In this document: piece after piece, positions 1 through 12,008 of the stretch | How positions within the stretch are numbered: position 1 is the stretch's first letter | Layout of the letters: every line of letters begins with the position of its first letter | NCBI RefSeq assembly: GCF_000471905.2 | Contig: NW_006499809.1 | Location: 438,399-502,398 of the forward strand | Direction: 5' to 3' | Length of the DNA stretch: 64,000 nt | DNA from: Amborella trichopoda | Lineage: Eukaryota > Streptophyta > Magnoliopsida > Amborellales > Amborellaceae | The notes under the pieces: generated by a model | Database searches by the model: none | Seen by the model: only the letters and a program-made list of their open reading frames with translations | Told to the model about the DNA's origin: nothing | Position numbers and translations under genes: made by a program

Positions 1-3000
1 GATACATATTGCACGACCCTTAACTTCTCGGCCTCATTCCGTACTGCATTACCCGAAACTGCTTAGCCTCGGTCCATACAATATGACCCTAAGCTGGTCA
101 GTCTCGATCCATACTGCATGACCATAAACTGCTCAGCCTCGGCCCATGCTGCATGACCCTAAACTACTCAGCCTCAATCAATAATTGATGACCATAAACT
201 GCTCTGCCTCGGTCCATACTGCATGACCCTAAACTACTCAGCCTCGGTCAATAATGCATGCCCCTAAACTCCGCAGCCTGGATCCATACTACTTGATGCT
301 AAACTTCTCAGCCTCGTTTCATACAGCATGACCCTAAACTTCTTAGCCACTATCCCTGTTGCTTGACCTTAAACTCCTTAGCCTCGGTCCAATACTACAT
401 GAACCTAAACTGCTCAGCCTTGGTCCATACTGCAAGACCCTAAATTGCTCAGCCTCGTTCCATATTGCACGATCGTAAACTGCTCAGCTCAACCTCGGTC
501 TATACTGTATGACCCTAAACAGCTCAACCTCAGTCCATCATGCATGATCTTAGTCCATACTGCATGACCCTGCTAACCCTCGGTCCATACTGCCTAGCCC
601 AAACTGCTCAGCCTCGGTTCATACTGTATGACCTTAAATTGCTCAGCCTCCGTCCATACAGCTTGATCTTAAACTTTTGAGGCTTAGTTCATACTGCTTG
701 ACCCCAAACTCCTCAGCCTCCGTCCATCTTGCATAGCCTCGGTTCGTAAGCCACAACCCTAAACTACTCAGCGTCGAGACGTATTTCATAACCCTAAAAT
801 GCTCTGCCTCGATCCATACTGCGTTACCCGAAACTGCTTAGCCTCGGTCCATATAGTATGACCCTAAAATGCCCAGTCTCGGTCCACAATGCATGACCAT
901 AAATTGCTCTGCCTAGGTCCGTATTGCATGACCCTAAACTGCTCAACCTGGATCCATAATTGATGACCCTAAGCAGCTCTGCCTCGGTCCATACTGCATG
1001 ACCCTAAATTGCTTTGCCTTGGTCCACATTGCATGCCCCTAAGTTTCTCAGCCTCGATCCATACTGCATGATCCTAAACTTCTCAGCCTCATTCCATACT
1101 GCATGAACCTATACTTCTCAGCCTCGGTCTATACTGCTTGACCCTAAACTGCTTAGCCTTGATCCATAGTGCATGACCCTAAATTGCTCAGCCTTGGTCC
1201 ATACTGCTTGGCCAAACTACTCAGCCTCCTTCCATATTTCATGACCTTAAACTGCTCAACCTCGGTCCATACTACCTCACCCTAAACTCCTCAACCTAAA
1301 CTGCTCAGCCTAGATCCATAAGGCATGACCCTAAACTGCTCTTAGTGCATGACCCTAAACTACTCGGCCTCGATCCTTTATGCATGGCCCTAAACTGCTC
1401 TGGCTCTGCCATACTGCAGGACCCTAAACTGCTCGAACTAGGTCCATACTGTCAGACCCTAAACTGCTCAGCCATGGTCCATACTACATGACCCTAAACT
1501 GCTTAGCCTTGGTCTATACTGCTTGATCCCAAACTACTTAGCCTCAGTCCGTACTGCTTGACCCTAAATTGTCCAACCTTCGTCCATACTGCACGACCCT
1601 AAACTGCTCAGCTTAGCCTCGGTTCATCCTGCATGACCCTAAATTACTTAGCGTCGGTCCATAATGCCTGACCTCAAATTTCTCAAACTCAACCACAATC
1701 CATGACTCTAATCTGCTCAGCCATGGTCCATTCTCCATGACCCTGCTCAGCCTCGATCCATTCCCCATGACTCTGCTCGGTCCATATTGCATAACCCTAA
1801 ACTGCTCAGCCTCGATTCATACGGCATGACCCTAAATACCTCAGCCTCAATCCACACTGAATGACCATAAACTGCTCAGCCGCCATCCCTACTGCATGGG
1901 CCAAAACTACGAAGCCTCGGTCCATAGTGCATGACCTTAAACTGCTAAGCCTCTGTCCGTGGTGCATGACCCAAAACGGCTTAGCCTCGGTCCATATTGC
2001 ATGACCCTAAACTTCTCAGCCTCGGTCCATACTGCATGACCCTATCCTGCTCAGCCTCGGTCCATACTGCATGACCCTAAACTCCTTTGCCTCGGTCCAT
2101 GCTGCATGACCCAATACTTCTCAGCCTCGATCCATACAACATGACCCTAAACTGCTCAGCCTCGGTCCATACTGCATGACCCTAAACTGCTCAGCCTCAG
2201 TCCATACTGCATGACCCTAAACGTCTCAGCCTCGATCCATAGTACATGACCCTAAATTTCTCAGCCTCATTCCATACTGCATGACCCTAAATTGGTCAGC
2301 TTCGATCCATACTGCATGACCCTTAACTGCTTAGCCTCAGTTCGGACTGCATGACCTCAAACTGCTCAGCTTCTGTCCATATTGCATTATCTTATATTGC
2401 TTAGCATCGGTCCATATTGCATGGTAATAAATTGCTCAGCCCAGATCCATAACGTTGGACCTCAAATTACTCAGACTCGGTCCATACGTGATGACCGTCT
2501 ACCGCTCGGCCTCAAACCAAACTGCTTGACCCTAAATTGCTCCGCCTCAGTCCATACTGCATGACCCTAAACTGCTTAGCCTCGGTCTGTACTGCATGAC
2601 CCTAAACTGACCAGCCTCCGTCCGTACTGCACGACTCTAAACTGCTCAGCTCAGCCTTGATCCATATTGCATATCTTTAAATGGCTCAGCCTCGGTACAT
2701 GCTGCTTGACCCTAAACTGCTAAGCCTCGGTTCGTAGTGCCTGACGCTAAACTGCTTAGCCTCGGTCCATATTGCGTGACCCTAAACTGTTAAGCCTCAT
2801 TCCCTACTACATGACCTCAGACTACTCAGCCTCGGTCCATACTGCTTGACCCTAAACTCCGTAGCCTCGATCCATACTGCATGACCCAAAACTACGCAGC
2901 TTCGATCCATATAGCATGACCCTAAATCGCTTAGCCTCGGTCCATACTACATGACTCTAAACTGCTCAGCCTCAGTCCATACTACATGACCCTAAACTTC

Positions 3001-4343
3001 TCTGCCTCGATCCATAGTACATGACCCTAAACTGCTCAACCTTGGTCCATACTGCATTACCCTAAACCACTCAGCCTCTGTCCATACTGCGTGACCCAAA
3101 ACTGCTCGGCCTCGGTCTAGACTGTTTGACTCTAAATTACTCAGCTTTTGCCCATACTGCATGATCTTATATTGCTCAGAATCGGTCCATACTACATGGC
3201 ATTAAACTGCTCAACCCGGATCCATAACGTCGGACCTCAAACCGCTCAGCCTCAGTCCATACGTCATGACCGTAAACCACTCGGCCTCGGTCCAAACTGG
3301 TTGACCCTAAATTGCTCAGCCTCGGTCCATACTGCATGACCTAACCAGCTTCGCCTCAGTCCGTACTGTATGACCCTAAATTGCCTAACCTTTGTCCATA
3401 TTGTATGACCCTAAACTACACATCTCAGCCTCAGTCCATACTGCATGACCCGAAATAACTCAGGCTCAGTCCATACTACAAGACCCTAAACTAGTTAGCA
3501 TTGGTCCATATTGCATGACCCTTAACTGCTCAGCCTCAGTCCATATTGTATGACCTTAAACTGCTCAGCCTCGATCCACACTACATGAACCTAAACTACT
3601 CAGCCTCAGTCCATACTTTATGACCCTAAACTGCTCAACCTCGGTCCATACTGCATGACCCTAAACTGCTCAGCCTTGGTCCAAACTGCAAGACCCTTAA
3701 CTGCTCAGCTTCTATCCATATTGCATTATCTTAAATTACTCAGCCTCGATCCATACTGCATTACCTTAAATTGTTCAGCCTTGATCCATACTGCATGTCC
3801 ACAAACTGCTCAGTCTCGGTCCATATTGCATGACTCTAAACTGTTAAGCCTCGGTCCTGACTGCTTGACCCTAAATTGCTCAGCTTATGTCCAAACTGCG
3901 TTATCTTAAATTGGTCAGCATCTGTCCATCATGCATGGCATTAAACTGCTCAGGCTGGATCAATAACGTCGGACCTCAAATAGCTCAGCCTCGATCCATA
4001 CGTCATGACCATAAACTGCTCGGCCTCGGTCCATACTGCTTGACCCTGAATTGCTCAGCCTCAGTCCATACTGCATGACCCTAAACTATTTAGCCTCTGT
4101 CCATACTGCATGACCCTAAACTGCCCATCTTTGGTCCATACTGCATGGCCTTAAACTGCTCAACCTCGGTCCATACTGCACGACCCTAAACAACTCAGCC
4201 TCGATCCATACTACTTGACCCTAAACTTCTCACCCTCGATCCATACTGCATGCCCCTAAACTGCTCAACCTTGACCCATACTGCGTGACCCTAAATCGCT
4301 CGACCTCGGTTCATACTGCATGACCCTAAACTGCCCAGCCTCT
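1..4343 (-). repeat. 35-bp satellite array, CCCTAAA strand on top
   Basis: About 124 diverged head-to-tail copies of a 35-bp monomer. On the bottom strand the unit reads TTTAGGG, then a TCATGCAGTATGG block, then ACCGAGGCTGAGCAG. Each unit carries one copy of the plant telomere heptamer, often mutated to TTTAAGG. Units with an extra 5 bp (CTCAGCTCAGCC type) occur near 485, 1610 and 2645, and units lacking 5 bp (GACCCTGCTCAGCC type) near 565 and 1738. Period, motif and polarity are direct observations. All three reading frames stay open in places, which is a by-product of the period and not coding. There is no run of pure telomere repeats. Confidence 0.96.
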
Positions 4344-5076
4344 CGCTTGTAAGAGAGGTTTTTTAACCTTCTTTTTTGGAGAGACTCCATAACAATACCC
4401 CTGAAGGCTAGGAAGAATCAAGGCTAGATTATTTTTGTTGGTTTATCTTTCTTCGAGAGCCCCTGAGGGAGAGGAGAGAGAGAGAGAGAAAAAAAATTTA
4501 GTGAAGGAGGATACCCCTGAGTACAAAGTCCGGCAGGAACCCCAGTCATGTGGGTCCCCCCATATCTCCTAAGTCGCGTCGTTTCATATCTCTCTCACGC
4601 TTTCTCTTGCCTCTACATGCATTACCCCTGTCCATGCGACAACTCGCATCCGTTCGCAAACCCGTGGACATGAGTGAACCCACGGGTCTCATCCCTTAAG
4701 TTTCTACACATCCCCTTCAGCAGCCAGCAGATCCCCTCCATAAAAGGGGGCCAAGGGGGAGGGACATCTAGATCCCACCCCAAAATCATAGAACGAGTGA
4801 GAGGAGAGAGGTTGTAAGCCTGAGGAGGGCTCCCATCCAAACCTGCTGACGAACAGCCAGAGGGCTACGTAATTTCTCTAAGCGCCATCCGTCCGAGCTT
4901 GTCCTTGAACCCCCAAAGTGGGGTAAGGGCGTTTGCGCTCCAATCGTAAAATATCTTTCACCATCGGCCTCCTATTCGCTAGCACGAGGACCCGTATGCG
5001 TCACGTGCCAGACCTTTGTGGTTGTTCGAGAGAGGGTTTCTGCCTCCCCGCCTGGAGGGAAACCAGGACACTCGAC
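4344..5076 (+). mobile_element. LTR fragment (R-U5 part) of the Tat-type family
   Basis: By eye this aligns in order with the 3' halves of the element 1 LTRs (15840-16683 and 26547-27836). Shared landmarks are a CGCTTGTAAGAGAGG / CACTTGTAAAAGGG start, a GA-rich tract (4470-4492), a TACCCCTGAGTACA / TACCTCTGAGTGCA match (4511-4524), the AACCCCCAAAGTGGGG / AACCCCAAGTGGTGAGG block near 4910, and GGTTGTTCGAGAGAGG near 5020 just before the LTR end. The U3 half and TATA box are absent: homology starts about 10 bp downstream of the position matching the TATA box. Satellite of opposite polarity lies on the two sides. I see no target-site duplication. Confidence 0.7.
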
Positions 5077-5600
5077 ATCAATGCAGTTTAGGGTCTTACA
5101 ACATAAACCGCGCTACACAATTTGGGGTCTTACAGCATGAACCAAGGCTACGCAGTTTAGGGTGTTGCAGTAAGAACTGAGGCTATGCAATTTAGGGTCT
5201 TGCAGCACAAATTGAGGCTATGCAGTAGAGGGTCTTGCAGCATGGACCGAGGTTATGCAGTTTTGGGTCTTGCAACGCGGACCAAGCCTATGCCTTTTAG
5301 GGTCTTGCAGAATGGACCGAGACTATGCACTTTAGGGTCATGCAGCACAGACCGAGGCTATGTAGTTTAGGGTGTTGCAACACAAACCGAGGCTATACAG
5401 TTTAGCATCTTGCAACATGGGCCGAGGCTATGAAGTTTAGGGTCTTGCAGCATGGACCGAGGCTATACAGTTTAGGGTCTTGCAACACAATCCGAGGCTA
5501 TGCAGTTTAGGGTCTTGCAACACAAACGGAGGCTATTTAGTTTAGGGTCTTACAGCATGGACCGAGCCTATGCAAATTAGGGTCATAGAACATGGACTGA
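5077..5600 (+). repeat. 35-bp satellite, distinct subfamily, TTTAGGG on top
   Basis: About 15 units of the same 35-bp period, but with GAGGCTATGCAG where the flanking arrays have GAGGCTGAGCAG, and mostly GGTCTTGCA in place of GGTCATGCA. These differences are shared by nearly all units, so the block was amplified from a different founder. It begins at the LTR fragment end and stops about 10 bp from the gag stop codon of element 2. Confidence 0.92.
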
Positions 5601-5609
5601 GATGCGAGC

Positions 5610-6385
5610 TCATGATTCATCTTGCACGAAATTGGACTGCAAATTCAATTGCCAATTGTCTATGAAGTTCTTGATGATGTCTTTACGAGCATGACAATCA
5701 TCAGTTATATGACCAAGCATTCTATGATATTGGCAGTAGTTAAGGTCGTCATCCCTTCCAACTTCGTCCAACCTCTTTGGCATGGGTAGCTGATCATTCC
5801 CTTGGATATGAAAGTATTAAGCAACTCGGAGACCATGCCTTCGTCAACGGAATAACTCTTGCGCCAATTTTGCCAAGAGGAATGCATAGTGTTTAGCATG
5901 GTGACTACTAATTGCTCATCATCTTCCATCACTATGAAGGGATCAGATATTTTTCCATAATGTTTAAGAAATTCTTCCACTCGCACTATGCTATCAATCA
6001 TTTTGGCGAATGAGGAAGGACATGCTACGCTGACATGCATTGACAATTCTTGGTGCATACTTTCTACAAAGTATTCCACTTCTTGAACCTCACCCACTGG
6101 AGTGGCCAAATTTATAGCCAGGTTGTGCCACCTTCTGATGTACTCGATCACTGGCTCATGTGGCCTTTACCTTACATCAAGAACTTCATGAAGCTACACA
6201 TTCCTTTCTATGTCATAAAACCACTTGAGGAACTCTCTCTCCATTTGCCCCCATGATGAAATTGCCCCTGGTGGTAATTGAGAGTACCACTTGAATGCAG
6301 CTCCTATAAGGATCCCCACAAATTGTCGGAGCCAGCAATGCTCATTGTTTACGGTATTTTCAAAAGAAGAAACAAAGTGAGCTAT
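5610..6385 (-). pseudogene. Gag, core and zinc-knuckle half (element 2)
   Basis: Retrotransposon Gag, the capsid/nucleocapsid polyprotein that packages element RNA. The capsid motif FKWYSQLPPG is near 6270-6300, followed by EFLKWFYDIE and then IEYIRRWHNLAI. The C-terminus holds a CX2HX4HX4C knuckle (YCQYHRMLGHITDDC, 5694-5735), the form common in Tat-type Gag, and stops at TGA 5610-5612. Two in-frame stops (TAG about 6193, TAA about 6166) lie between the capsid motif and IEYIRRW, so it is not functional. Its N-terminal half continues at 9647 beyond the inserted solo LTR. Confidence 0.85.
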
Positions 6386-6390
6386 GTGTT
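6386..6390. repeat. Target-site duplication, left copy (solo LTR)
   Basis: GTGTT directly left of the LTR terminus TGTCACGACC. The right copy at 9647-9651 is GTGGT, four of five bases identical. Removing the insert and one copy restores the spacing of the Gag reading relative to element 1 Gag. Confidence 0.65.
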
Positions 6391-7347
6391 TGTCACGACC
6401 TTGCCCCATGACCCCTATCGTACCCAACCGGAGGGCGAAAGAGTACGAGATCACGACTGGAGGTCACATTTCGCCACTTAGGTGACAGTGGCATCAACAC
6501 ATATTATAAATGCGGAATCAAAGCAAACCATGAGAAAAAGCACAAACTCCCCCAAGAAACAACAATAAAAGCTTGATAAATTAAAACCATTCATATCCAT
6601 ATGCATTCTCCAAAAGTCATAACTATAGTATCCATAATATTACAATTCATCCAAGGCACCAAAGCCTATTAACAAATATCCAAAGCTTCACAAACAGCAC
6701 AGAACAGCCAATGGCCAGCTGACAACTACAAAAACAAGGAGATCTTCTAGTCTAGCACTGGACTCCAGTCCACCAAACATGATCACTGCCCTCCTATCTT
6801 TGATTGATAGCCACTAATCTACAAGAGTGGAAGCAAAGGAATGAGATAAAAAGCCCAGTAAGTAGATCACAATATCATGCTTCCGTCCCTATGAATATTA
6901 TCACACATCATAAATCAAGGTTCTAAGCCATGCTCATAAAACAGGAGTCATGCATCACAATTATAGGATGATGCTTTTCTTGGAAGAGCAGGCACAATAT
7001 AAGATATATGATATCATTTACACAAGCAATCTATCAGATTTCAATAGATCCACACAAACAAGAGAGCATAACCAAATCAACAGACACAACCCACTCTCTA
7101 GCCCTATTCATCAGGCCAAACACTTATCTCAGATTAGTCACATAACTCAAGTAATCATATATCTCAAGTCAATCTCACATCATAAGTAATCAAAATAGTC
7201 ACAATATCACAATATCCAACTACCAAAGGGTGACCCATTGCGTAGTATCCATATAGATCTGGGGGGCGTGAAACTCCCAAATATTCACATTCACATCCTG
7301 ACTCCCATCCTATCATAGAGAGTTATGAAATGATCTTAGCTACCAGC

Positions 7348-7460
7348 ACCATCATTCACACAGTAGGTGCCCATTTACATATCACATAAGCAGCACGGTA
7401 CCATCATTCACACAGTAGGTACCCATTGACATAACACATAAGTAGCACAGTACCATCAGT
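7348..7460. repeat. 52-bp tandem duplication in the solo LTR
   Basis: ACCATCATTCACACAGTAGGT recurs at 7348 and 7400, followed by CCCATT...ACATAAG...AGCAC in both copies, with a partial third start (ACCATCAGTG) near 7452. Confidence 0.8.
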
Positions 7461-9338
7461 GTGCATATCACAGAATAACAGTGTTCATAGCACCAAATAA
7501 CAGTGTTTGGCTGCAATTTCAAGCCCTGACATCTAGTCATAAATAGAGTCATAACTTTTGATTCGTTTGGAATTTGAAGACGATTGCAAAACAAATTTTA
7601 CATTAGACATACCTATCTTTCAAATCGGGGTAGTTTGAAAACGATTGGACCTTGTTTTGGCCCCTCAAAAGTTTAAAAGAATGAAGATATTTTATCTGAA
7701 ATCTACTGTGCAGTGAAGGCAGTGACATGTCTTTAAAATTTAAATCATAACTTACAATCAAGAAGAAATTCCAAAACGTGCTCAACATGTGAATTTAAGC
7801 TTACTCATGAACTGTTCAAATGAAATTAGTTCAGAAGAAAATGGACCCTTTTGGTCATTCAAAATCCATGGTGACAGAGGCATAAATTCTGAGTTTTATA
7901 AAAGTTGTCCATAGTGACATATCTTCATAAAACAAAGTATAACTTTCATTCCAAGAAGAATTTCAAAATAGTTTCTACATGCAAATTTTAGCCCATTAAA
8001 AGATACTTTAAATGACTATGGTTTGGCTGAAAATGAACTTCGTCTAGTTAGTTAAAATCAGTGACCACATTAGTATTAGTGAAAATTTCAGGAAAGTTGT
8101 CAACAGTGATATACCCTGTCAATTTGAAAAATAACTTCATTTTCGTAAAGAATTTCGAAAGTGGACAAAAACAACAATTTTAGTAGACTCGTATATATTT
8201 TCAATGTCAATAATTTTGTGTCATTTGGACTCCAATTTCTTAGTCAAACTCTCAGTACAACAGAAGTAATATTTCTGGAAATTATCACAGTCTACTAACA
8301 ATGACATACATGCATAGAACGAGCCATATCTTCCAAACTATCAAGAATTTCAGCTAGTCCTACACACCAAACTCCAAGTAGACTCATAGACCTTTCAAAC
8401 AGTGGGGATTTTAGACCAATTGGATATTATTTTCTTAGTGAAAAGTCCATCATAAAAGTCTGTAAATTCCCTAGAATTCCATTTCACAGTTTTGGCATAT
8501 TTCAGAAAATGACTAATAACATCCAAACTAAAATAGATATTTAAAAAAGGTCTTTTCCATATTCAAATTTACTCATAGGGGTTCTTTTCTACCAAATTTC
8601 GTAACCATCGTAGATATTTTCAATACTCTATCACATGAATAAGAGTCACAGTTCTGGAAAATACAGAGCACATATTTACCATAACATCCATATTCATTCT
8701 TGGACTTCACACTTTGATGATCTAAATAGCATGCAGCAAAAAAAATTACGAAACACGGAAGCTAGATCTACTTACCTACTGCAAATGAAACTTCAAAGTC
8801 TTGCTCCAACTTCACCTTAACTGCCCAACTCCAATGGCTAAGGTCCAAGTTTAAGGAACAAGGTTTGTAGAGCTCAAATGATCAAGGGAGGAGAGATGAA
8901 CCTGGGTCAGAGAGCTAGAAATCACATTTCATGGGTGGTAGGGTGAGTAAATAATCCCATATGGTGGCAGCATGTAATGGACATGTGGTGGTAGCACGGG
9001 ACAAGTGGCATCACATAAATAACAAGTGGTATGCAAGCCGAGAGAGAGAAGCGCAAGCATGGGGAAATCATTATTATGGAGTCAGCAAGCATGGAAGACA
9101 AGCATCATTGTGTGTACAGAAGCCTTTACCCCTTGGCACATATGAGAGAGAAGAAACTCCCTAGACTACTATACACCACTCGCGTGCGGCCACGTGCTTC
9201 TCAACCCGCGCCCTCAATGCGTGTGGCGATAGCCTCTTACGCACATGGCAATAATCCCTTACACGTGCCCTTATGCGTACGACGATACACCTTCATCTTC
9301 ACGCTTGGTGTTATCCTAGGTGGCGTTACTCCAAACGG

Positions 9339-9510
9339 AATGCTCCACATGGCAATGCTCCACACGACGATACTTCTCATGGCGAGGCTGCACATGGTGA
9401 TGCTCCTCACGGCGACGCTCCACACGGCGATGCTCCACAAGGCGGTGCTCTACATGATGATGCTCCTCATGGCGACACTCCACATTGAGATGCTCCTCAC
9501 AGCGCTACAC
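9339..9510. repeat. 15-bp minisatellite in the solo LTR
   Basis: About eleven copies of a 15-bp unit resembling GATGCTCCTCACGGC. Because 15 is a multiple of three, it gives repetitive pseudo-peptides in two frames (HGDAP-type and MLLMATLH-type), which should not be read as a protein. Confidence 0.85.
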
Positions 9511-9646
9511 TTGTGGAACTGCCTCTTACGCTCACGGCGATACTTCCATTCGCACATGGCGAAAGCCTTATTCCTTAGCACCGGGCATGAGCTTCCTCCT
9601 CCCTACTACCGTGAGTGTCTAAGTTCAGAAAATTGGGGTCCTTACA

Positions 9647-11073
9647 GTGGTGTTACAATGAGCTGATGCCATCATACTTGGGAAATTTGAAGCTTTAGTA
9701 GTTTTGTGGGAATGGAGTTTTGTCAACATGAGTTGGATAAGGTTTCGATAGTGATTCAACTCTTCTATTATTGGAATATTGTATCTCTTCATTGCTTCAG
9801 CTACCATGTCTTTCACTAGTTCCTCATCCACAACCTGGATCGCTAAGAGTGAGGGAGGTATGAGTGTGAAAAATTCTTCTTTTGATGGCATCGTTTCAAT
9901 GGCTAACATGGTGGTCGGGAGGTGGTAAAGAGGGTTTGGTGTACCGATGGAGTATGCTCAACCTCGTGGGACACCAACATCTCTTGGCACATGATTTCCA
10001 TTATTTCATCTTTTGACCTCATCTCGGCTTGTAATTGCCTTAATGTGGTCTCAAGCTGCGCAATCTCATCTCCATCTAATTTTGATGTTTCATCAATCAC
10101 CATGACATTGACAACGAACATGCTTGAAGGTTCTTCTTCCCTTGAACGGTTGAGTTGCTCATCATTAGAGAGTGGAGGGACAATAGAGGCTTTAGGGCTG
10201 ATTGCCTCAGAAACTTCTTCTTCGTTTGGGGTGATACTCTCCAACATAGTTTGCTCACTACATGCCTCTTCTTCGATGGAATTTTCAATCATGGGTGTGA
10301 CTGCTGCTAATTCAACATCATTTATGACATTTATTGGGCTTTCCCTCCGACCCACTTCATTTTTCAAGGCATAGATATCCTAATCATTGAATGACAATGT
10401 GAAACTCTCATAGGACAATGAGACCACGTTATCATCGAGAGAACATAAAAAGCTTTCGAGATATGAAGAAAACATGTCATTGTCATCAAAAGGAATCATG
10501 GGATCTTTGGGCCATGGTAAAGCCACTTTAGTGAGGTTTCTAGTAGAGGGAATGTGGCTCATCCCATCTACCATAAAGGGGTATTTTTCCTCAAAAGAGA
10601 GTGACGAGCTCTCATCAGAGGATAAGGTGATTGGACAGATGAGTGTGAGGAAGGCTGCATCATCAGTATCGATCTCTTCACCATCAAAGGAGGGGCGTGC
10701 AACTCTCATCAGATGATGAGGCCACATCGTTGTCATCAAGAGAACTTATGGGGCTTCCAAGGCATGGATAGAACATGTGATCGACCTCATAGGGGACAAT
10801 GGAACCTTTGGGGCATGGAGAAGTTGTTTTGGTGAGATTGCCAGTAGAGGGAGTGTGACTCATCCTATCCATCGTTAGAGGGCGGTTTTCCTCAAATGAG
10901 AGTGTTGAGCTCTCATCATAGGATGGAGTGATTGGGAAAATGAAGGTATTGGAGGTTGCATCACCTGAACTGACCAAAGAAGAATCTGGTTCATCCGATC
11001 TCTGAGATTCTAGGATGAATCCAGGTGGAAGAGTAAAGGGGACGAACAATGGCAAAGCCTCTTCCTTATTCAC
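9647..11073 (-). pseudogene. Gag, N-terminal half with acidic extension (element 2)
   Basis: Minus-strand reading upstream of the Gag core. Next to the solo LTR are IIEELNHYRNLIQLMLTKL and a frameshifted stretch that leads into the capsid part at 6385. Further upstream is an acidic, Ser/Glu-rich region (9903-10367), then two copies of a 100-codon module. At least three frame breaks separate the open segments (9625-9909, 9903-10367, 10380-10739, 10684-11073). The position just before the capsid domain suggests a Gag N-terminal extension; the module itself is not one I recognise. Confidence 0.6.
10411..10985 (-). repeat. 300-bp direct duplication within the Gag N-terminal region
   Basis: The segment at 10411-10687 is repeated at 10711-10985 with an offset of exactly 300 bp (for example TCATCGAGAGAAC at 10432 and TCATCAAGAGAAC at 10732; AGTAGAGGGA...TGTG...CTCATCC in both). 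In protein both copies share DESSxLSFEE, MSHxPSTxNLTK and SLDDN motifs. An in-frame 100-codon duplication implies it arose while the reading frame was still used. Confidence 0.85.
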
Positions 11074-12008
11074 GAGGTTTATCTTTCAGCCCTTTGAAGC
11101 AATTTAGCGACATTGACTTTTTCTTTGATTTCAGTCTAGGGAGTCAAGATGTCGGTGAAGACAATAGGTGAAGATGATGGGTCATTCTCTTGCAACGTGG
11201 TAGTAAAACCAGTCTCCTCTTGGTTCAGAACTTGCATCATCTGGGGGAAACTTTACTTAAGCGAGCATATAATGGCTTCTTTAGAGGGGGCCACAATACT
11301 CTTTTCTGCATGCTCCATAACTTCCTTGGACTCAATTTGCACCCTTGTCAAAACTTGAGAGCTTCCCCTATATAATGGACCCCTCATGAATATAGGGAGG
11401 GTGAATTTTGGCTTCTTGGTTATGGGTGGCTTGGGACTAACTGGCTTAGTCGATCCCTTGTCTTAGATTTGAATATTTTCCTCGTTCATGGGTTCAGCTT
11501 CCATCTCATTTGAAAATTGGGGAATGCCCCGAGTTGGTGTTTCCTGACTCAAGATGAGTCTAAGTGAGACTTCTTTGGCTCATGAGCTACCTCGAGCTCA
11601 AATTGATCTATCTTAGGCTCCGACCTAATGACAAGCTCAGATCTAGTTGCCTCAGGAAAGTTGGGCTCAAGTGGGGATTCTTTGAGGATCTGAGCTACAA
11701 CATGCTCAAGCCGAGCAAGTTCTATCTTAGAGGCTCAGCTTGTTTGAACTTATGGGGTTGCTGATGTCAGACCAGCTCTTTGCCCCATTGGTAGGCTCCT
11801 CTTTGCCCCAAGCCAGACTTCGGACCCTATAGATCACTTGCCCCACCATGCCTCGAGCAACCTCTTTGACCTATATCATGTGGCAGGCTTCTTTGACATC
11901 ATTGGTGCTAAAGGTAGTAGGGGGGAAGAAGCGGTTCTCCTCTTGAGAGGAAGAATCTTCTTTGCCCTTAAGTTGGGCTTTCAGAATCTTGGTCTGCTGG
12001 CCCCATAT
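11074..12008 (-). other. Degenerate internal region of element 2, no convincing gene
   Basis: No open segment longer than about 80 codons on either strand looks like a known domain. Between 11560 and 11780 there are loose repeats of a GAGCTC/TTGGGCTC-rich phrase. By position it is the decayed part of the leader or upstream Gag of element 2. Confidence 0.4.

Larger units (their letters stand above)
6391..9646 (-). mobile_element. Solo LTR, Del/Tekay-like, inserted in element 2 gag
   Basis: On the minus strand the insert opens TGTAAGGACCCCAATTTTCT (9646) and closes GGTCGTGACA (6391). Such termini are typical of long LTRs of plant chromovirus elements of the Del/Tekay group. The length of 3,256 bp is in that range. 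There is no internal coding region or second LTR, so it is best read as a solo LTR left by LTR-LTR recombination. The reading frames inside it are short and unconvincing. The lineage assignment rests on termini and length only. Confidence 0.72.

Noticed and set aside
1-4343. Open frames of 60-84 codons rich in LNCSA, SILHD and similar phrases in the satellite (also in 44.7-64 kb).
   Set aside because: They recur every 35 residues because a 35-bp repeat cycles through all frames; the same peptides appear in every frame and array, with no start or promoter context.
9031-9666. A 211-codon plus frame.
   Set aside because: Its core is the 15-bp minisatellite of the solo LTR, and its end runs past the LTR boundary into gag on the opposite strand.
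9922-10374. A 150-codon plus frame.
   Set aside because: Shadow of the minus-strand Gag extension, which has the family context.
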